DNA of 64,000 nt, from assembly GCA_947095585.1 (NCBI GenBank), contig OX352763.1, positions 19,765,462 through 19,829,461 of the forward strand, read 5' to 3'. Position 1 is the first letter of the stretch. Every line of letters starts with the position of its first letter. A program made the translations under genes and the position numbers. The notes beneath the pieces were generated by a model. The model worked only from the letters and a program-made list of their open reading frames with translations, did not search any database and had not been told where the DNA came from. Source of the stretch: Nephrocerus scutellatus (lineage: Eukaryota > Arthropoda > Insecta > Diptera > Pipunculidae). Shown here piece after piece: positions 24,240 to 35,280 of this stretch.

Positions 24240-24640
24240 TCAGTTGTTGTGGTTAGTAAAAAAACAACCCATAAAAATTAAAAATTTTCATACAATTAAA
24301 AATATACTGAATTACACTATAAGTGCTGAAATATAAAAATACATTCAAAGCACTGCAACCCAACCACAAAACAACGGCAGCGCTGCCCATAGAGCACAGC
24401 GCATAACGCACATGGAACACTGTCATTATAGTATGAAATCATCTGACGCCGGGAAACAAAATTTGTGTGGGAGCCCCCCGACCCCGCGATCCGATCACTC
24501 TTAATAGAAAGAATTGTCACCGGAAATATACATGTGCGCAAAATTTCAATAAAATCGGGCTTTGGGAAGTAGGTTAAAAATTAATCACAAGATCTGACCA
24601 TCCAGCCACAGGCACGCGAAGTTAATATAGAGAATTTAAA
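24240..24640 (+). repeat. Dispersed repeat C, longest copy
   Basis: Begins at AAAAAACAACCCATAAAAATT and includes CACTGCAACCCAACCAC, GCAGCGCTGC, TCATTATAGTATG, GGGAGCCCCCCGACCCC, TTGTCACCGGAAATA, TTTCAATAAAATCGGGCTTTG and a GCGAAGTTAATATAGAGAAT end. It has no open frame of note, so it is probably non-autonomous. Other copies: 1192, 7110, 16165, 24795, 25377, 31240, 33828, 59845. Confidence 0.7.
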
Positions 24641-24794
24641 AAGAGGGGTAAATCTCCCAAAATATCAAGATCTGTTAGAGGGAAATTCCGATCTACCGTA
24701 GATTGGTTTTTTAAAGAAAACGAACAACTTGACAACCAAAAAATCAATATATATAATATGTAGCGTCAAATGTAATCGTCGACGACGAACAAGG

Positions 24795-24910
24795 CTGTTG
24801 CTAGTTGTACCAGAAAAAAAACAACCCATAAAAATTAAAATTTTTCATCTAAATTCTCTAATCGCAGAAATTGATATGGGAGCCCCTCGATCCTGGGCCA
24901 TTTTTTTTTA
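24795..24910 (+). repeat. Repeat C fragment
   Basis: AAAAAACAACCCATAAAAATT, CTAAATTCTCTAATCG and GGGAGCCCCTCGATCC are recognisable; the middle is deleted. Confidence 0.55.
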
Positions 24911-25376
24911 TTGTAGAAGAAAATCATCGAAACAAACATTTGACATCAGATGTTAAAATTGAAAAAGCTCAGATCATATTATTCTGAGCACTTAGAGCAC
25001 GCTCATACTCTGAGCAAATAAGAAACACGAGCATTTATCTTGAGAACTCTTTGACTTCTCTGAACTAATTTATGAAAACGCCAAATGACAGAATATTGTG
25101 AAAACTTGTTGTTCTATCTGTAAGTTGATATCGACAACAAAAAAAACGACATCAATAAAAATACAATTCAGTATATAATAAAAATGTAAGTTGAAGTAAG
25201 CATAAAACATGTATGTCTCGTTTCATTTGCTGGGTTCATTTGTGCGTGCGCTAAGATTTCTCTCTCTCTCCACCACCAACAACACCATGCAGCGCAGCCG
25301 ACTGCGCAGCACACACCGCACAAAGTCCATAAAGGGCGACGAATATCTGATGCCAGTACAGATATTTAGAAAATGT

Positions 25377-25600
25377 ATAAGGGCCTTGCGGCCGAACCCG
25401 GGACCCGATCACTACCAAATTTTCGAAAAAGTATTGTTTATTGGGTATACACATGTGTGTAAAATTTGAAGAAAATCGGGTAAATTTTTTAAAATTTTTG
25501 TTTGGGAGCCCCCCGACCCCGCAGCCCGAGGGGCCTCAAAATTTAATAGAAAGTGTTGTCTCCGGAAATACGCATGTGTGCAAAAAAACTAAACAATGTT
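25377..25600 (+). repeat. Repeat C, two partial units in tandem
   Basis: Two units follow each other: 25377-25470 (GGGACCCGATCACTACC, TATACACATGTGTGTAAAAT) and 25500-25590 (GGGAGCCCCCCGACCCCGC, TTGTCTCCGGAAATACGCAT). Confidence 0.55.
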
Positions 25601-25913
25601 TAGCTTTGATGGTACATTTTTTCGAGATGGCGTTCATGTTGAAGTTTTACAAGGATGCCGCATTTAACGCTGAAAATCAGCGTCAAGCGTCAGCATGAAA
25701 ATACACATAAGAGAACCTATTTTGCCGGTCTTAGCCATGACTATTTCTTTAGGCTTATCACAGCTATGACTACTCACACACTCACAGAATATGAATCTCT
25801 TACTTTCATCGTAAGAGATATAGAATGAAGTCAGCAACATTTCGAAACGATTATTAAATGTATGTTGATGTTAGGTTAAGAATGTTGAAATGTTATCATT
25901 TTATTACAGAAAC

Positions 25914-26068
25914 TTCAATAACATAACAGCTGTATTTTATTGGAATCCGAATACGAATTCGAATGTCAACACCAGCCAAACAGCAGGTTTTCAAATTCCA
26001 AAGAAGAAATTCGACAGTGCAATTTTTGCTGTAATTCCCAATTCGAATTCAAATAAAATAAAACTAAC
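25914..26068. repeat. Foldback element copy (FB family)
   Basis: TATTTTATTGGAATCCGAAT at the left and ATTCGAATTCAAATAAAATA at the right, with AACACCAGCCAAACAGCAGG inside, match the copy at 1044-1183. Confidence 0.6.
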
Positions 26069-26822
26069 ATAAAGTTTGTCAGCTAACATAAAGTTTGTCA
26101 GAGTTGTCAGGTATGCTGATGATATTTTTATGCAACGTTTGAGTTTCTTGCTGTTTTCATATGCTGTAATTAATTTTATTATCAAATTTTCTAAAATAGA
26201 AGAAAATAAAAAAATTGAAAAAATTAAGGTCCGAATCGATAGACGTTACCACAACTACAACTCATTCTATAGCAATGGATAGAGCGGTATGGAACTTTGT
26301 AGCAAGGTTTTAGTCATCCAAATCCATCACTTAATGCATTTCTTTTAGTTATTGTTACGTCTCTCTACTAAGAACTATATGTATTTTGTAAGTGGCTGGA
26401 CATAACTAACATATTATCAAAAGCAAGTGATGCCAGATTCGCGATGTTCTTGCGTATAACTGTTATACAAAGCAGAAATGTCAGCAATGAAAATTTGTGT
26501 ATGCAAAAATAACAAAAAATTGAAAACGCCAAAAAGGAAATGAAAATCTAATTTTGACAGCGGTGTTGAAAAAAAACCATTCTCGTAAGAAAGATAAAAA
26601 ACTTGTGAATTCCTAATTTTAAGATTAAGATCGCGATTCGGACGCGAATCATATTTTAAGTAACAGAGAAGAGAAATCTATAAACAATCAAATTACCTAT
26701 AGAACAATGCTTCAGCAAAAACATTTACAAAAATAATTACATTCTAAAAACTGAAAAAAATCAATTTGGGACTCCAGCTAGATTCCACTTAGAGAAATAG
26801 TGCTTTTGCGTGTATCACTAGC

Positions 26823-29800
26823 ATGCGTTTTAATGTGTGCATGGCCTATGTGGCCGTGTGTATCGTGTGCTGGAAAATTCCGTTGACTAATTCAAGAACT
26901 TCCACCTTGTGGAAGTTGAATATGGATGATGGCAAGATAACCGGCTACATTCAAGAGGAGGACAAGGTAAGCGTGTGACATTACCGAAGAAAATAAGCTT
27001 ACTTTATATCTACCGCCAAAAATAGGATAACATTCTTTTGAACCCGACGGCACATGAGAAGTACAATAACGATGATGTTTTTAATATTATCACGTCTACT
27101 GTAGCGTACGGCTCCACTTGGAGCAAACAATCGCCGGAGCGGTCATGTGATAGTCCATATGAAAAGTACGGGTATCTAATAAAATAGTTTTCAATTTGAT
27201 CTAATGTGAAATTCTCTTTAGGGGGTCATCCACTATTACAAACAAAAAGAAAATGACTTTGACTGATGAAGTGAAGGTTGACGGAGCCCCAGCTACGATA
27301 ACAAATAGGGACAGTGGCGGAAAGTCAGCAGCAAATTTGAAAAAACCTACACAGGAAACTGGTGATATGCTTGACTGCGGAAAACCGGTTAATTTTACGT
27401 ATTACGACTATCTCATTGGGGTGGCGCAACGTTTTAATCATCCGTTAATACCAGAGCCAGATGTACAATTTATTCATTTCATCATTTAATTATTATTAAC
27501 TTTTCCGTGTCTTCCGTAGGTGGCATATTTATTCCTTAAAAACAAAGATGAAAAGTCTCTTAAGAATTTTGAAATCGGCGCCTTAGAAAGACGTTTAAAG
27601 CGCGCCAAAAAGGAGAAGCCACGCTCTGATCATTTGTTCAATCAAATTGGGAACTACTGGCGCATCAAAGGTGATGCACGGCAGTCAATTGAATGCTTCA
27701 GGCGAGCGCTTGCAATATCGCCCACAAATGCTGAGGTTCTATTAAATTTGGCACGTGTACTGTACAATTTGCAGTATTTAGACGATGCCATACATTTGAC
27801 AAGAAGGTTGATTAAGATTTAAAAACAAAAAAACTAAATAAAAAAAAATTACAAAATGTACTTACAAGTATATTACATTGCAGATCTCTTGAAGTGCAAC
27901 CACCAGACCGTTCAGCATGGCGTCAATATTTCACACTGGGTGAGATATTCAAGGCATACGGACATTTTCAGGAATCTGTTCTACATCTACGCCATGCGCT
28001 TGAGTTGTATCCACAACATGAGCCAATACTTAAGGCGCTTAGAGATGTAGAGAATAATCCTACATCGCCGCTGCATGTTTACACACTTTTAATAATAGCT
28101 GCACTGGTAAGTTTATAATCTATGTAATTTCAACGGTATTTTGTATAAAACTTGGTCCTCTCTTTTCTCGTACCGACCCATTGTGCTAACATCCATATTC
28201 TCTAAAGTCATGGAAACGCTGATCAGTTATAAACTTATGCAATACCTAGAATCACATGAAATCCTTAGCGACCAGCAGTACGGTTTTCGAATGCAACTTT
28301 ATACAGATTTGATTCTGATTGCATATTTCACCAAAAAGTGGAACCAGCCTATTCATAAATTTGGTGAGAGCAAAGTTGTAGCACTCGATATTTCCAAAGC
28401 ATTTGACAGAGTCTGGCATCAAGCTCTTGTCGAAAATGGATTACTATATTTTTGATTTGAATTGATTGATTGTACTGGTAACTACCTTTCTAACCGTTCA
28501 GAATGGTCGCATTAGACGATTTCAAATCCAATGTTCACCGAATAAACGCCGGTGTTCCCCAAGGCTCTGTTTTGTCTCCGACACTTTCTAATTTGCATTA
28601 GTGATCTCGTATCCGCTACTTCTAATCTAATTCATTCTTTCGCTGACGACAGCACTTTTATTTTTTTATATGATTTGACGCTTTCTGCACACCCCTCTTC
28701 ATCATTACGTATGTTACGTATGTTAAAAACGTTAAATTCTAACCTTCGACAGCATAACAAGGTCGGAACTACACAATAGAGTAGAATTTTACGCTTCCAA
28801 AACCCAATAATGTGTTTTGTCGTCTAAGAGTAATTTAAACTACCAACCTTTATCATACATTAAGGGATCCTCCACCAAAGAAACTATAAAACTTGCAATA
28901 CTTGGTATGTGCGTCAACAACATGCTTCGTTGGAACGACCACATATTCACCATCTCTAAGAATGCAGCGAAATGCTTAGGCTTCGTAAAACAAAACTTTT
29001 TGCAAGATGTACTTCACTCCCTTAGACTTTTGTGCTTATCAAATTGGGTTTTGGTTTGGCGTTCTATTTGCAAAGCATTCACCACGAACACCACGAAAAC
29101 CATGTTACTTTGACAGCTTACCCGTGGATAGCTACTATTTACAAGGCATTTATTCACCCTAAATTTGAATACAACTGTATTTTCTGGGCTGGTGCTCCTT
29201 AGACCACATTGCATTTACTCGACAGAATTCAGAAGCGCGCGATAAAACTTATTGGTGACGTAACTAACGCGAAAGCAATTGAAAAGCTTGAACATCGTAA
29301 GAATGTATCCTGATTGTCACGGTTTTATTGCTTTTTCCACAAGCGGTGTTCAAAATAAATTTCCGGATGCAAATCGCCCATCTTCCAACCGCAATACCCG
29401 TACAGTCATTTAACAAACATAGATAGCATAGATATCCCACCTTTTTCTCTCCTTAATTTCCGAACGCCCACCACTAATCATTATAAGGATGCAAACCCCT
29501 TGAGTGTGTGTACATAATAAAAAAAATAGTATTGTTTTGAAGCTTTGTGCGTTTAATAATAAGGAGATAAAACTTTGTAAGCCCAACAACTAACTTAGTT
29601 TTGGTTTAATTAGGTGGTAACAAAGAACTATTCGAATGCAAGATTTATAAAGGAGGTTGAATCTGTACTATCTGTGAACTATTGTTTTCTTCATTGTTTT
29701 TCAGGTAGTAGCTGTTGCTATTGTGGTCATCACGTCAACGGACAATTCAGACGGTTGCAGCGCACAACAATCCGAATTCGAACCGAAAATGCATAGGCAT

Positions 29801-29869
29801 TTTAATCGCGCCATGGCAATGCGCTCCCTCAAAGGGTTCTCATCGCGAAATTTTAAGCACAGAAAATAG
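26823..29869 (+). CDS. TTC17-like TPR protein, membrane anchored
   Basis: Coding exons: 26823-26966, 27026-27165, 27222-27462, 27520-27806, 27884-28106, 29705-29869; all GT/AG, 399 aa. A hydrophobic N terminus (residues about 5-18) looks like a signal peptide. A short LWKLNMDDGKITG motif resembles the start of TTC17, and DCGKPVNFTYYDYLIG leads into three TPR units at about 216-335 (NYWRIKGDARQSIECFRRAL, LGEIFKAYGHFQESVLHLRH). A single membrane helix follows (about 336-356), then a basic ~43-residue tail. Similar to the N-terminal half of animal TTC17 (about 1,100 aa in mammals), but much shorter. The exon 2 donor was set at 27166 (AA/GTACGG) because the nearby GTATCT donor causes a stop. TTC17 is linked to ciliary actin in vertebrates; function here is unknown. 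Confidence 0.75.
28135..29330 (+). mobile_element. LINE fragment in the TTC17-like intron 5
   Basis: Encodes RT finger and palm pieces in broken frames: SYRPIVLTSIFSKVMETLIS, VVALDISKAFDRVWH, then SDLVSATSNLIHSFADDST (catalytic FADD) and FYASKTQ. Probably a jockey/CR1-type element of the same family as 52600-54120 and 63815-64000. It does not break the host exon frame. Confidence 0.8.
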
Positions 29870-31235
29870 AAATCTTTACACTAACAGCAGCAGCAGCAAC
29901 AACAACAACAACAAAACTCACGCTACCCATCCTGCACTATGTAATTCCGTACCTTTTACGTCATCTCCCCCACAGCCCAACTTGAGAACAAAAAATGTTA
30001 TATTTACTATGCGACTATGATGAGTTAATTTAACGATTTTCTGTTAAGTATCCCTAAATCTTGTTTAAAGTCTGTTTGATTTTGTTTATTTAAAAGAATA
30101 GAAATTTGAAATCTGCCGTGAATAACTGTTGTTTTCCTGCCTAATTGTACAAATCCAATCTAATGAATTCATTTTTTAGTTCGATAACTTTGGTCCTCGA
30201 AACCACCAACTACCAATATGTTGTTCCTAATTTAATTAAAATTCTCATTGATAACTGTTGTGATATAATCTATTGTTTGTTTTTTTATTATTATTCTAAT
30301 ATTCAATTGTTCAAATATTCGTGTACTTAATTCTCTTTCTCTTTAATCATTAGAAATAAGTTTTACAATTTTTTTCCGATAGCAATTGCCATAAAAATCG
30401 AACAAAAGGTCATGCCTGCCACACGGAATGAATTAAACCAGCCATATATACATTACACATATATATATATATATACATTAATTGCGTTTAATAATAAATT
30501 ATTATTACAATATTTAACTGCAGAAGAGATTAATAACTTATAATCAAAGTTTAATTTCAGTAGAAATACCAAAGAATCTTTACTATCAGTTTGTTTTTCT
30601 TCAATTTAATTTATGAATTTTGTTATAAGCTCTTTTTTATAGGTTTTGTTTGCATTTTTTTTTTCTTTTTTGTTTGCTTTAAATTTTATTTACTTTCAAT
30701 AACATTAGCCTCGCTTTAGAGCTGTATAAGTTTCTTTGACCATACGCGATCACATAATTTCATTGTTCCTTGCAACGGGAATGGATTATTTTTTGAATTA
30801 AAACTTTTTATCTAAGTTTTGATCGATGCATAGAACTGAAATTAAAATGTGAAAGACAAAAAGCAAAAGTACGTGGTGTGAGTGTGGTCATTGATATACA
30901 TACATAAAAAATTACATAAAACATAATTACTTGTTATTACTTTTGTTCTGATTATTATTTTTTTTAATAATAATTCGTATGTCGTAATATAAGGAGAACA
31001 ACCGAAAAAGAAAACTCGAGAGGGTCAGTTGTTGTAATGATGGATAAATAATTTTATGTAACCAATTCGAGAAAAAAGAATACAAAAGAAAGAAAGAAGC
31101 TAAAATATAAAACAAAGAATAACAAATTAATAAAATTAAAATGAGCATTAAAATGTTATACTATTTTTTACCATGTTGTCATTTGTGCATAGCTTCTTAA
31201 AATGAAACCATAAACTAACGTTAATTCTCCAACCG
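29870..31235. other. 3' flank of the TTC17-like gene
   Basis: Probable 3' UTR followed by very AT-rich DNA with a (TA)n run at about 30459-30474. No other gene recognised. Confidence 0.5.
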
Positions 31236-31239
31236 CACT

Positions 31240-31525
31240 AGAAAAAAACAAACAAACCATAAAATTAAAACTGTTCCTGTTAATTCTCTTATAACCAAAA
31301 AGTAGACACAGAGCAGCGCTGCACACAGTCATTGTAGTATTGTGTCATCTGATGCCGATATATGGCATGATTGTTAAAATGTTTGTATAGGAGCCCCCCA
31401 CCCTGAGGCCGATCGCAAATTTTAATAGAAAGTGTTGTCACCGGAAATACATATGTGTGCAAAGTTTCAATAAAGTGGGTTAAAAATTGGTCGCAAGATT
31501 CCACCACCGAATGAACGAACAATAA
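31240..31525 (+). repeat. Repeat C copy
   Basis: AGAAAAAAACAAACAAACCATA, GAGCAGCGCTGC, ATGGCATGATTGTTAAAAT, GGAGCCCCCCACCC, TTGTCACCGGAAATACATAT and TCGCAAGATTCCACCACCG in order. Confidence 0.65.
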
Positions 31526-31829
31526 CGCGATGTTATTATAGATAATTATTTGCTTTACTGATGACTACAACAATCCTGTCTTGTTGGTTGTAGTTGTTGT
31601 AGCTTACTTAAATACTTTATAATTAATTTGGCACTTGTGAATGAGCTTTGGAGTTGATGACGAGGCAGTATTTTGAATTCATTTCACGAATGACCAGAAA
31701 TGTTTACTTCTTTTAGGACATTGCAGTATTTTCTGTCCCAGTTTCTGCTCATAGTCAAATTATGAGTCGTGCTTCATGTCGACAGACATTGCTATCAGTT
31801 CTGACTCGTCTTAATTTAGTTCGCCTTTC

Positions 31830-32700
31830 GATGGATGGGTTTGTTTTATATAACCGAAAGCTTACCGCCCGGTTGTTGTTGCCCATGCTGATGATGTAGC
31901 TGTAGCAGTCTCAGGTAGGTTCCTACTAACGACTAAGGAGGTTTTCCAAAATGCCCTCCCAGTCGATACGATTAGGATTAAACTCGTTCAAAAGAGAACT
32001 GACCCTCTCTACAAATAAATATAAAGTTCCCACAGTACAAGTTCACCAATATGGCATTAAAGCCAGAACTGGTACACTGGCTATACACTGGCGTAGTAAG
32101 GCTAATACTTATATACGGGATAACCGTTTGGTGGCCGGCTCTTGGAAAACCCACTTACATCAAAATTATGGAGAAGGTACTAAGGACAACACCTACACGT
32201 GCTCTACAGGTGATGCTGCACCCAACTCTTTTAGACATACACAGTAGGCAGTGAGCGTCAGGGAGCAATGAATTGATGTCTCGACACAGGATATTGATGA
32301 AATTCTTCACGGACGGAGCCCAAGCTTGACGGTAAAGTTGGTGCTGGGGTCTTTTGTGACAAACCTATCATGAGCATTTTCGTTCGTCTCCCGGACCACT
32401 GGCTGAAACATTATATAATATCAGTAACTGATATTGTAATCTATGTTGACAGTCAGGCTGTAATCAAATCACTGGAATCAGTCTTAATGACAGCAGGGGT
32501 GACGTTGAGCTGCCATATATCTCTCAAGGAGATGAACGAGTATTTCGACATCCGCTTATTCTGGATCTCCGGCCACTCCGATATCGTTGGGAACTGCAAG
32601 GCAAACGATTTAGCTAGAAATGACATAAAGCTTCAACTGCTACTGGAAAGGGCAGGTATAGGAAGGTCATTATCAATTGTTAAGTTAATGCTTTAAAAAA
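31830..32700 (+). mobile_element. LOA-like LINE fragment, RT tail and RNase H
   Basis: ADDVAVAVSGRF near 31885-31920 is the RT catalytic site. YGITVWWPALGKPTYIKIME (32120-32180) is the LOA-type thumb. RNase H follows with IYVDSQAVIKSLES and LFWISGHSDIVGNCKANDLA (32435-32620). Several frameshifts. Same general family as 43080-44760. Confidence 0.8.
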
Positions 32701-33007
32701 AGAGGCGGAAACATTTACCATCACATGTTCTGTAGCGAAACAAGCTTTCTTAAATGACTCTAGAGCACTGACATTCTTACAAAGAAGAAATATGACTAAA
32801 GGTATTTCAACAAGGCACTGTATCCTCTGAGTATATGCGAGAAGGGTGGGCCTTGATTTCAACAACTTCGAGGAGTACACTCCTTGAGCACATGGCCAGC
32901 TCATTCAAGCAGAAGGCATAACATGGAGCTAAACAGCAAAATCGACAAACAAGCTACAAGTAGCTTAAAGAGCAAAGGAAAGGTCGTTACTAAATGTTTC
33001 AAGAATG

Positions 33008-33335
33008 CAGAATAGTATATTACAGAACGAGCAAGAAAGTGGAGTTTATCGTGCGAGGTCGAAGCAATCTAACGAGCACGATGAGCACTTTTCTGCAAGT
33101 CGTGTACGCTATTCTTCTCGCGTCCAAACCGGTTTTTCTGCTAAATCGAGAGAGAAGCAGAAATCACAAATGACAAACAAAAGAGAATTCTTGCTCATGC
33201 GCAATGTGTTCGTTGACGTTGTAGTAAATAACAAAAGACGTTTATATCATAACTATTGTTGTTATGGGCTACTTTCGAGGCTAGTTTATAGCGTACGAAA
33301 CAGTCACTTTCGGCTATGGGTGCGTGAAAAATCCG
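33008..33335 (+). repeat. Dispersed repeat B, most complete copy
   Basis: From TAGTATATTACAGAACGAGC to TTTCGGCTATGGGTGCGTG, about 330 bp. It includes GAGCACGATGAGCACTTTTC, CCAAACCGGTTTTTCTGC, TGCGCAATGTGTTCG and GGGCTACTTTCGAGGCTAG. A 138-codon open frame crosses it but the other copies do not keep that frame, so I regard it as non-coding. Confidence 0.7.
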
Positions 33336-33827
33336 TAACGTACTGGCTTTACATACGTAATTCAAGGAGCTTAACAACAAAAATGGAACTGGACCGGTTG
33401 TGTCGCAAGGTTGTAGAATAACAGATGGGCTTTGAAAACAACAGGCATAGAACTAAAACTCTGGGGAGATGACATGGAAAAAACAGAGACAGAAAATGAA
33501 AACAATTAGCAAAAAATAAAGAAAGAATGGTAATTGCAGCTTAAATCATAACTTGATGGCTTGACACACTTAGTCCTGGAATGGAGAAATTATCTCATAC
33601 TTTGTGAATGATGTTTGTGTTCATATCAGAAATTTCATCCACACCACTAATTTCATTATATGACCAGTTAGTAATCCTAAAGTATTTATTGATGCAATCC
33701 CAGACGGCTTTCTCGTGTAACCATACTTTTTTTCATGAGTTTTCTCTTTCGACAGCGAGGGATTAGCTGATAATACATAATGCTCGAAAGAACCTATAAG
33801 GGTGATAATACACTGACGGTGTATTTA

Positions 33828-34070
33828 GTAGTAAAAAAAAAACAGCCCATAAAAATTAAATTTTTATTTATAAGTTCTCTAATCGAAGATTCATATGTGT
33901 ATAAAATTTGAAGAAAATAGGGTACTTTTTTTATAAAATTTGTTTGGGTTTGTATGAGAGCCCCCCAACCCCGAGAGCGTCCCAGTTTTTAGTAGAAAGT
34001 TTAGTGCTTTAGGAGGTTGGTTAAAAATTCATCACAAGATTCTACCAGTCTGTTAATATAGCGAATTTAA
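33828..34070 (+). repeat. Repeat C copy
   Basis: AAAAAAAACAGCCCATAAAAA, AGTTCTCTAATCGAAG, TTGAAGAAAATAGGGTAC, GAGAGCCCCCCAACCCCG and TTCATCACAAGATTCTACC. Confidence 0.6.
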
Positions 34071-34354
34071 TAAATGCCTTACTGCATGGACAGAATGGAT
34101 CCACGGTCTCTGTGATAGCCGTATCGATATCAACTTTAAATTATGTGGGACGGCTTTCGTACACAATGAAAATGCGTGGCTGTAGTTTTCACGCTATTTC
34201 ATTTGCGTGTATTTTAAATATTGTCGTACTACAACGGCCGCAGCTTTTATTTTTACCACTAAATATACCGTCAATGTGTTATCACCTGTATAGGCTCTTT
34301 TGGCCATTAGTATTACCAGAACCCATCAACGTTTATTAATCCAGGTCTATTGAA

Positions 34355-34535
34355 GTAAATTTGTGGGCTCAGTGGAAAGCGCATGGCTACTGAGCAGGAG
34401 GTTCGTGGTTCGAATTCCAGTAACACCAAAAGTGTTTTCACGCGAATGTCTGACAAACATTCCGAGACTAATAACTCGTCGCAGAAAGCTTTTCAATTCG
34501 CCGTTCGGATCCGGCCTTCCCTTCCAATCTGACAA
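34355..34535 (+). mobile_element. tRNA-derived SINE, 5' part
   Basis: GGGCTCAGTGGAAAGCGCAT (A box) and GGTTCGAATTCC at 34408-34419 (near-perfect B box) are followed by ACACCAAAAGTGTTTTCACG, CAGAAAGCTTTTCAATTCGC and CGGATCCGGCCTTCCC. The 3' half is missing. Confidence 0.75.
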
Positions 34536-35280
34536 TAGGAGATGTCTGTGAGCTTGTTTGTAACTTTAATGCTTGAGTATGATATTGAATTGGGAATATA
34601 GAGCCCGGCAAGTTACATTCAAGTTATACATTCGAAGATATGCTTAAGGGTAAATTGATAAGCATTGTTATCTGTCTGTCGCAGTATATTTAATTTCAAT
34701 TGGATATGTTTTTTATTACCTAATAACTAGCTCGGCATCGTAGAATTATTATGGAACTGACTACAATTTATTGTATTACGTACGAGTAGTACAAACCATA
34801 CCTCATTTCTTTTAAAAATATTTGTTCATTTTATTTATAGTTATAATAATAGTTACTTTGCTTCTCGATTTGCTTGCTGTTTACTTTAATATTTGTAATA
34901 CATAAATATAATAGTAAAATTATTTTTTGTTCTTACAATAAATTAAACAGACCATAGTGAATACAACATTAGTTAGGCAAAATTATGTGTGTTTATCTTT
35001 AGATTTCTTGTTATTTCGTCATTTTGTTTGGTTTATTAATTTCAAATAAAAACTCCATATATCTACATTGAAAATGGTCTGCACTTAAAAAGAAAACTAT
35101 GACAAAAAAAGTTAAAACGCGTTTTTCACGCGTATTTGATTGAAAAATACAAACTACAGGTAAACTGACCAAAACCAAGTCCAAATGTTATATGAATAAT
35201 TGTTTTAAAAAAGAAGCAGACGAATAAGTTATAAAAATTAGTAATCAGATGTAATAAAAAATTCAATAGGTAAAAAAATC
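34536..35280. other. Downstream of Ntf-2, unassigned
   Basis: AT-rich, no gene recognised; on the minus strand it probably holds the 3' UTR of the distal Ntf-2 transcript. Confidence 0.4.

Noticed and set aside
33005..33421. 138-codon open frame as a possible gene
   Set aside because: It coincides with dispersed repeat B; other copies do not preserve the frame and no protein motif is visible.
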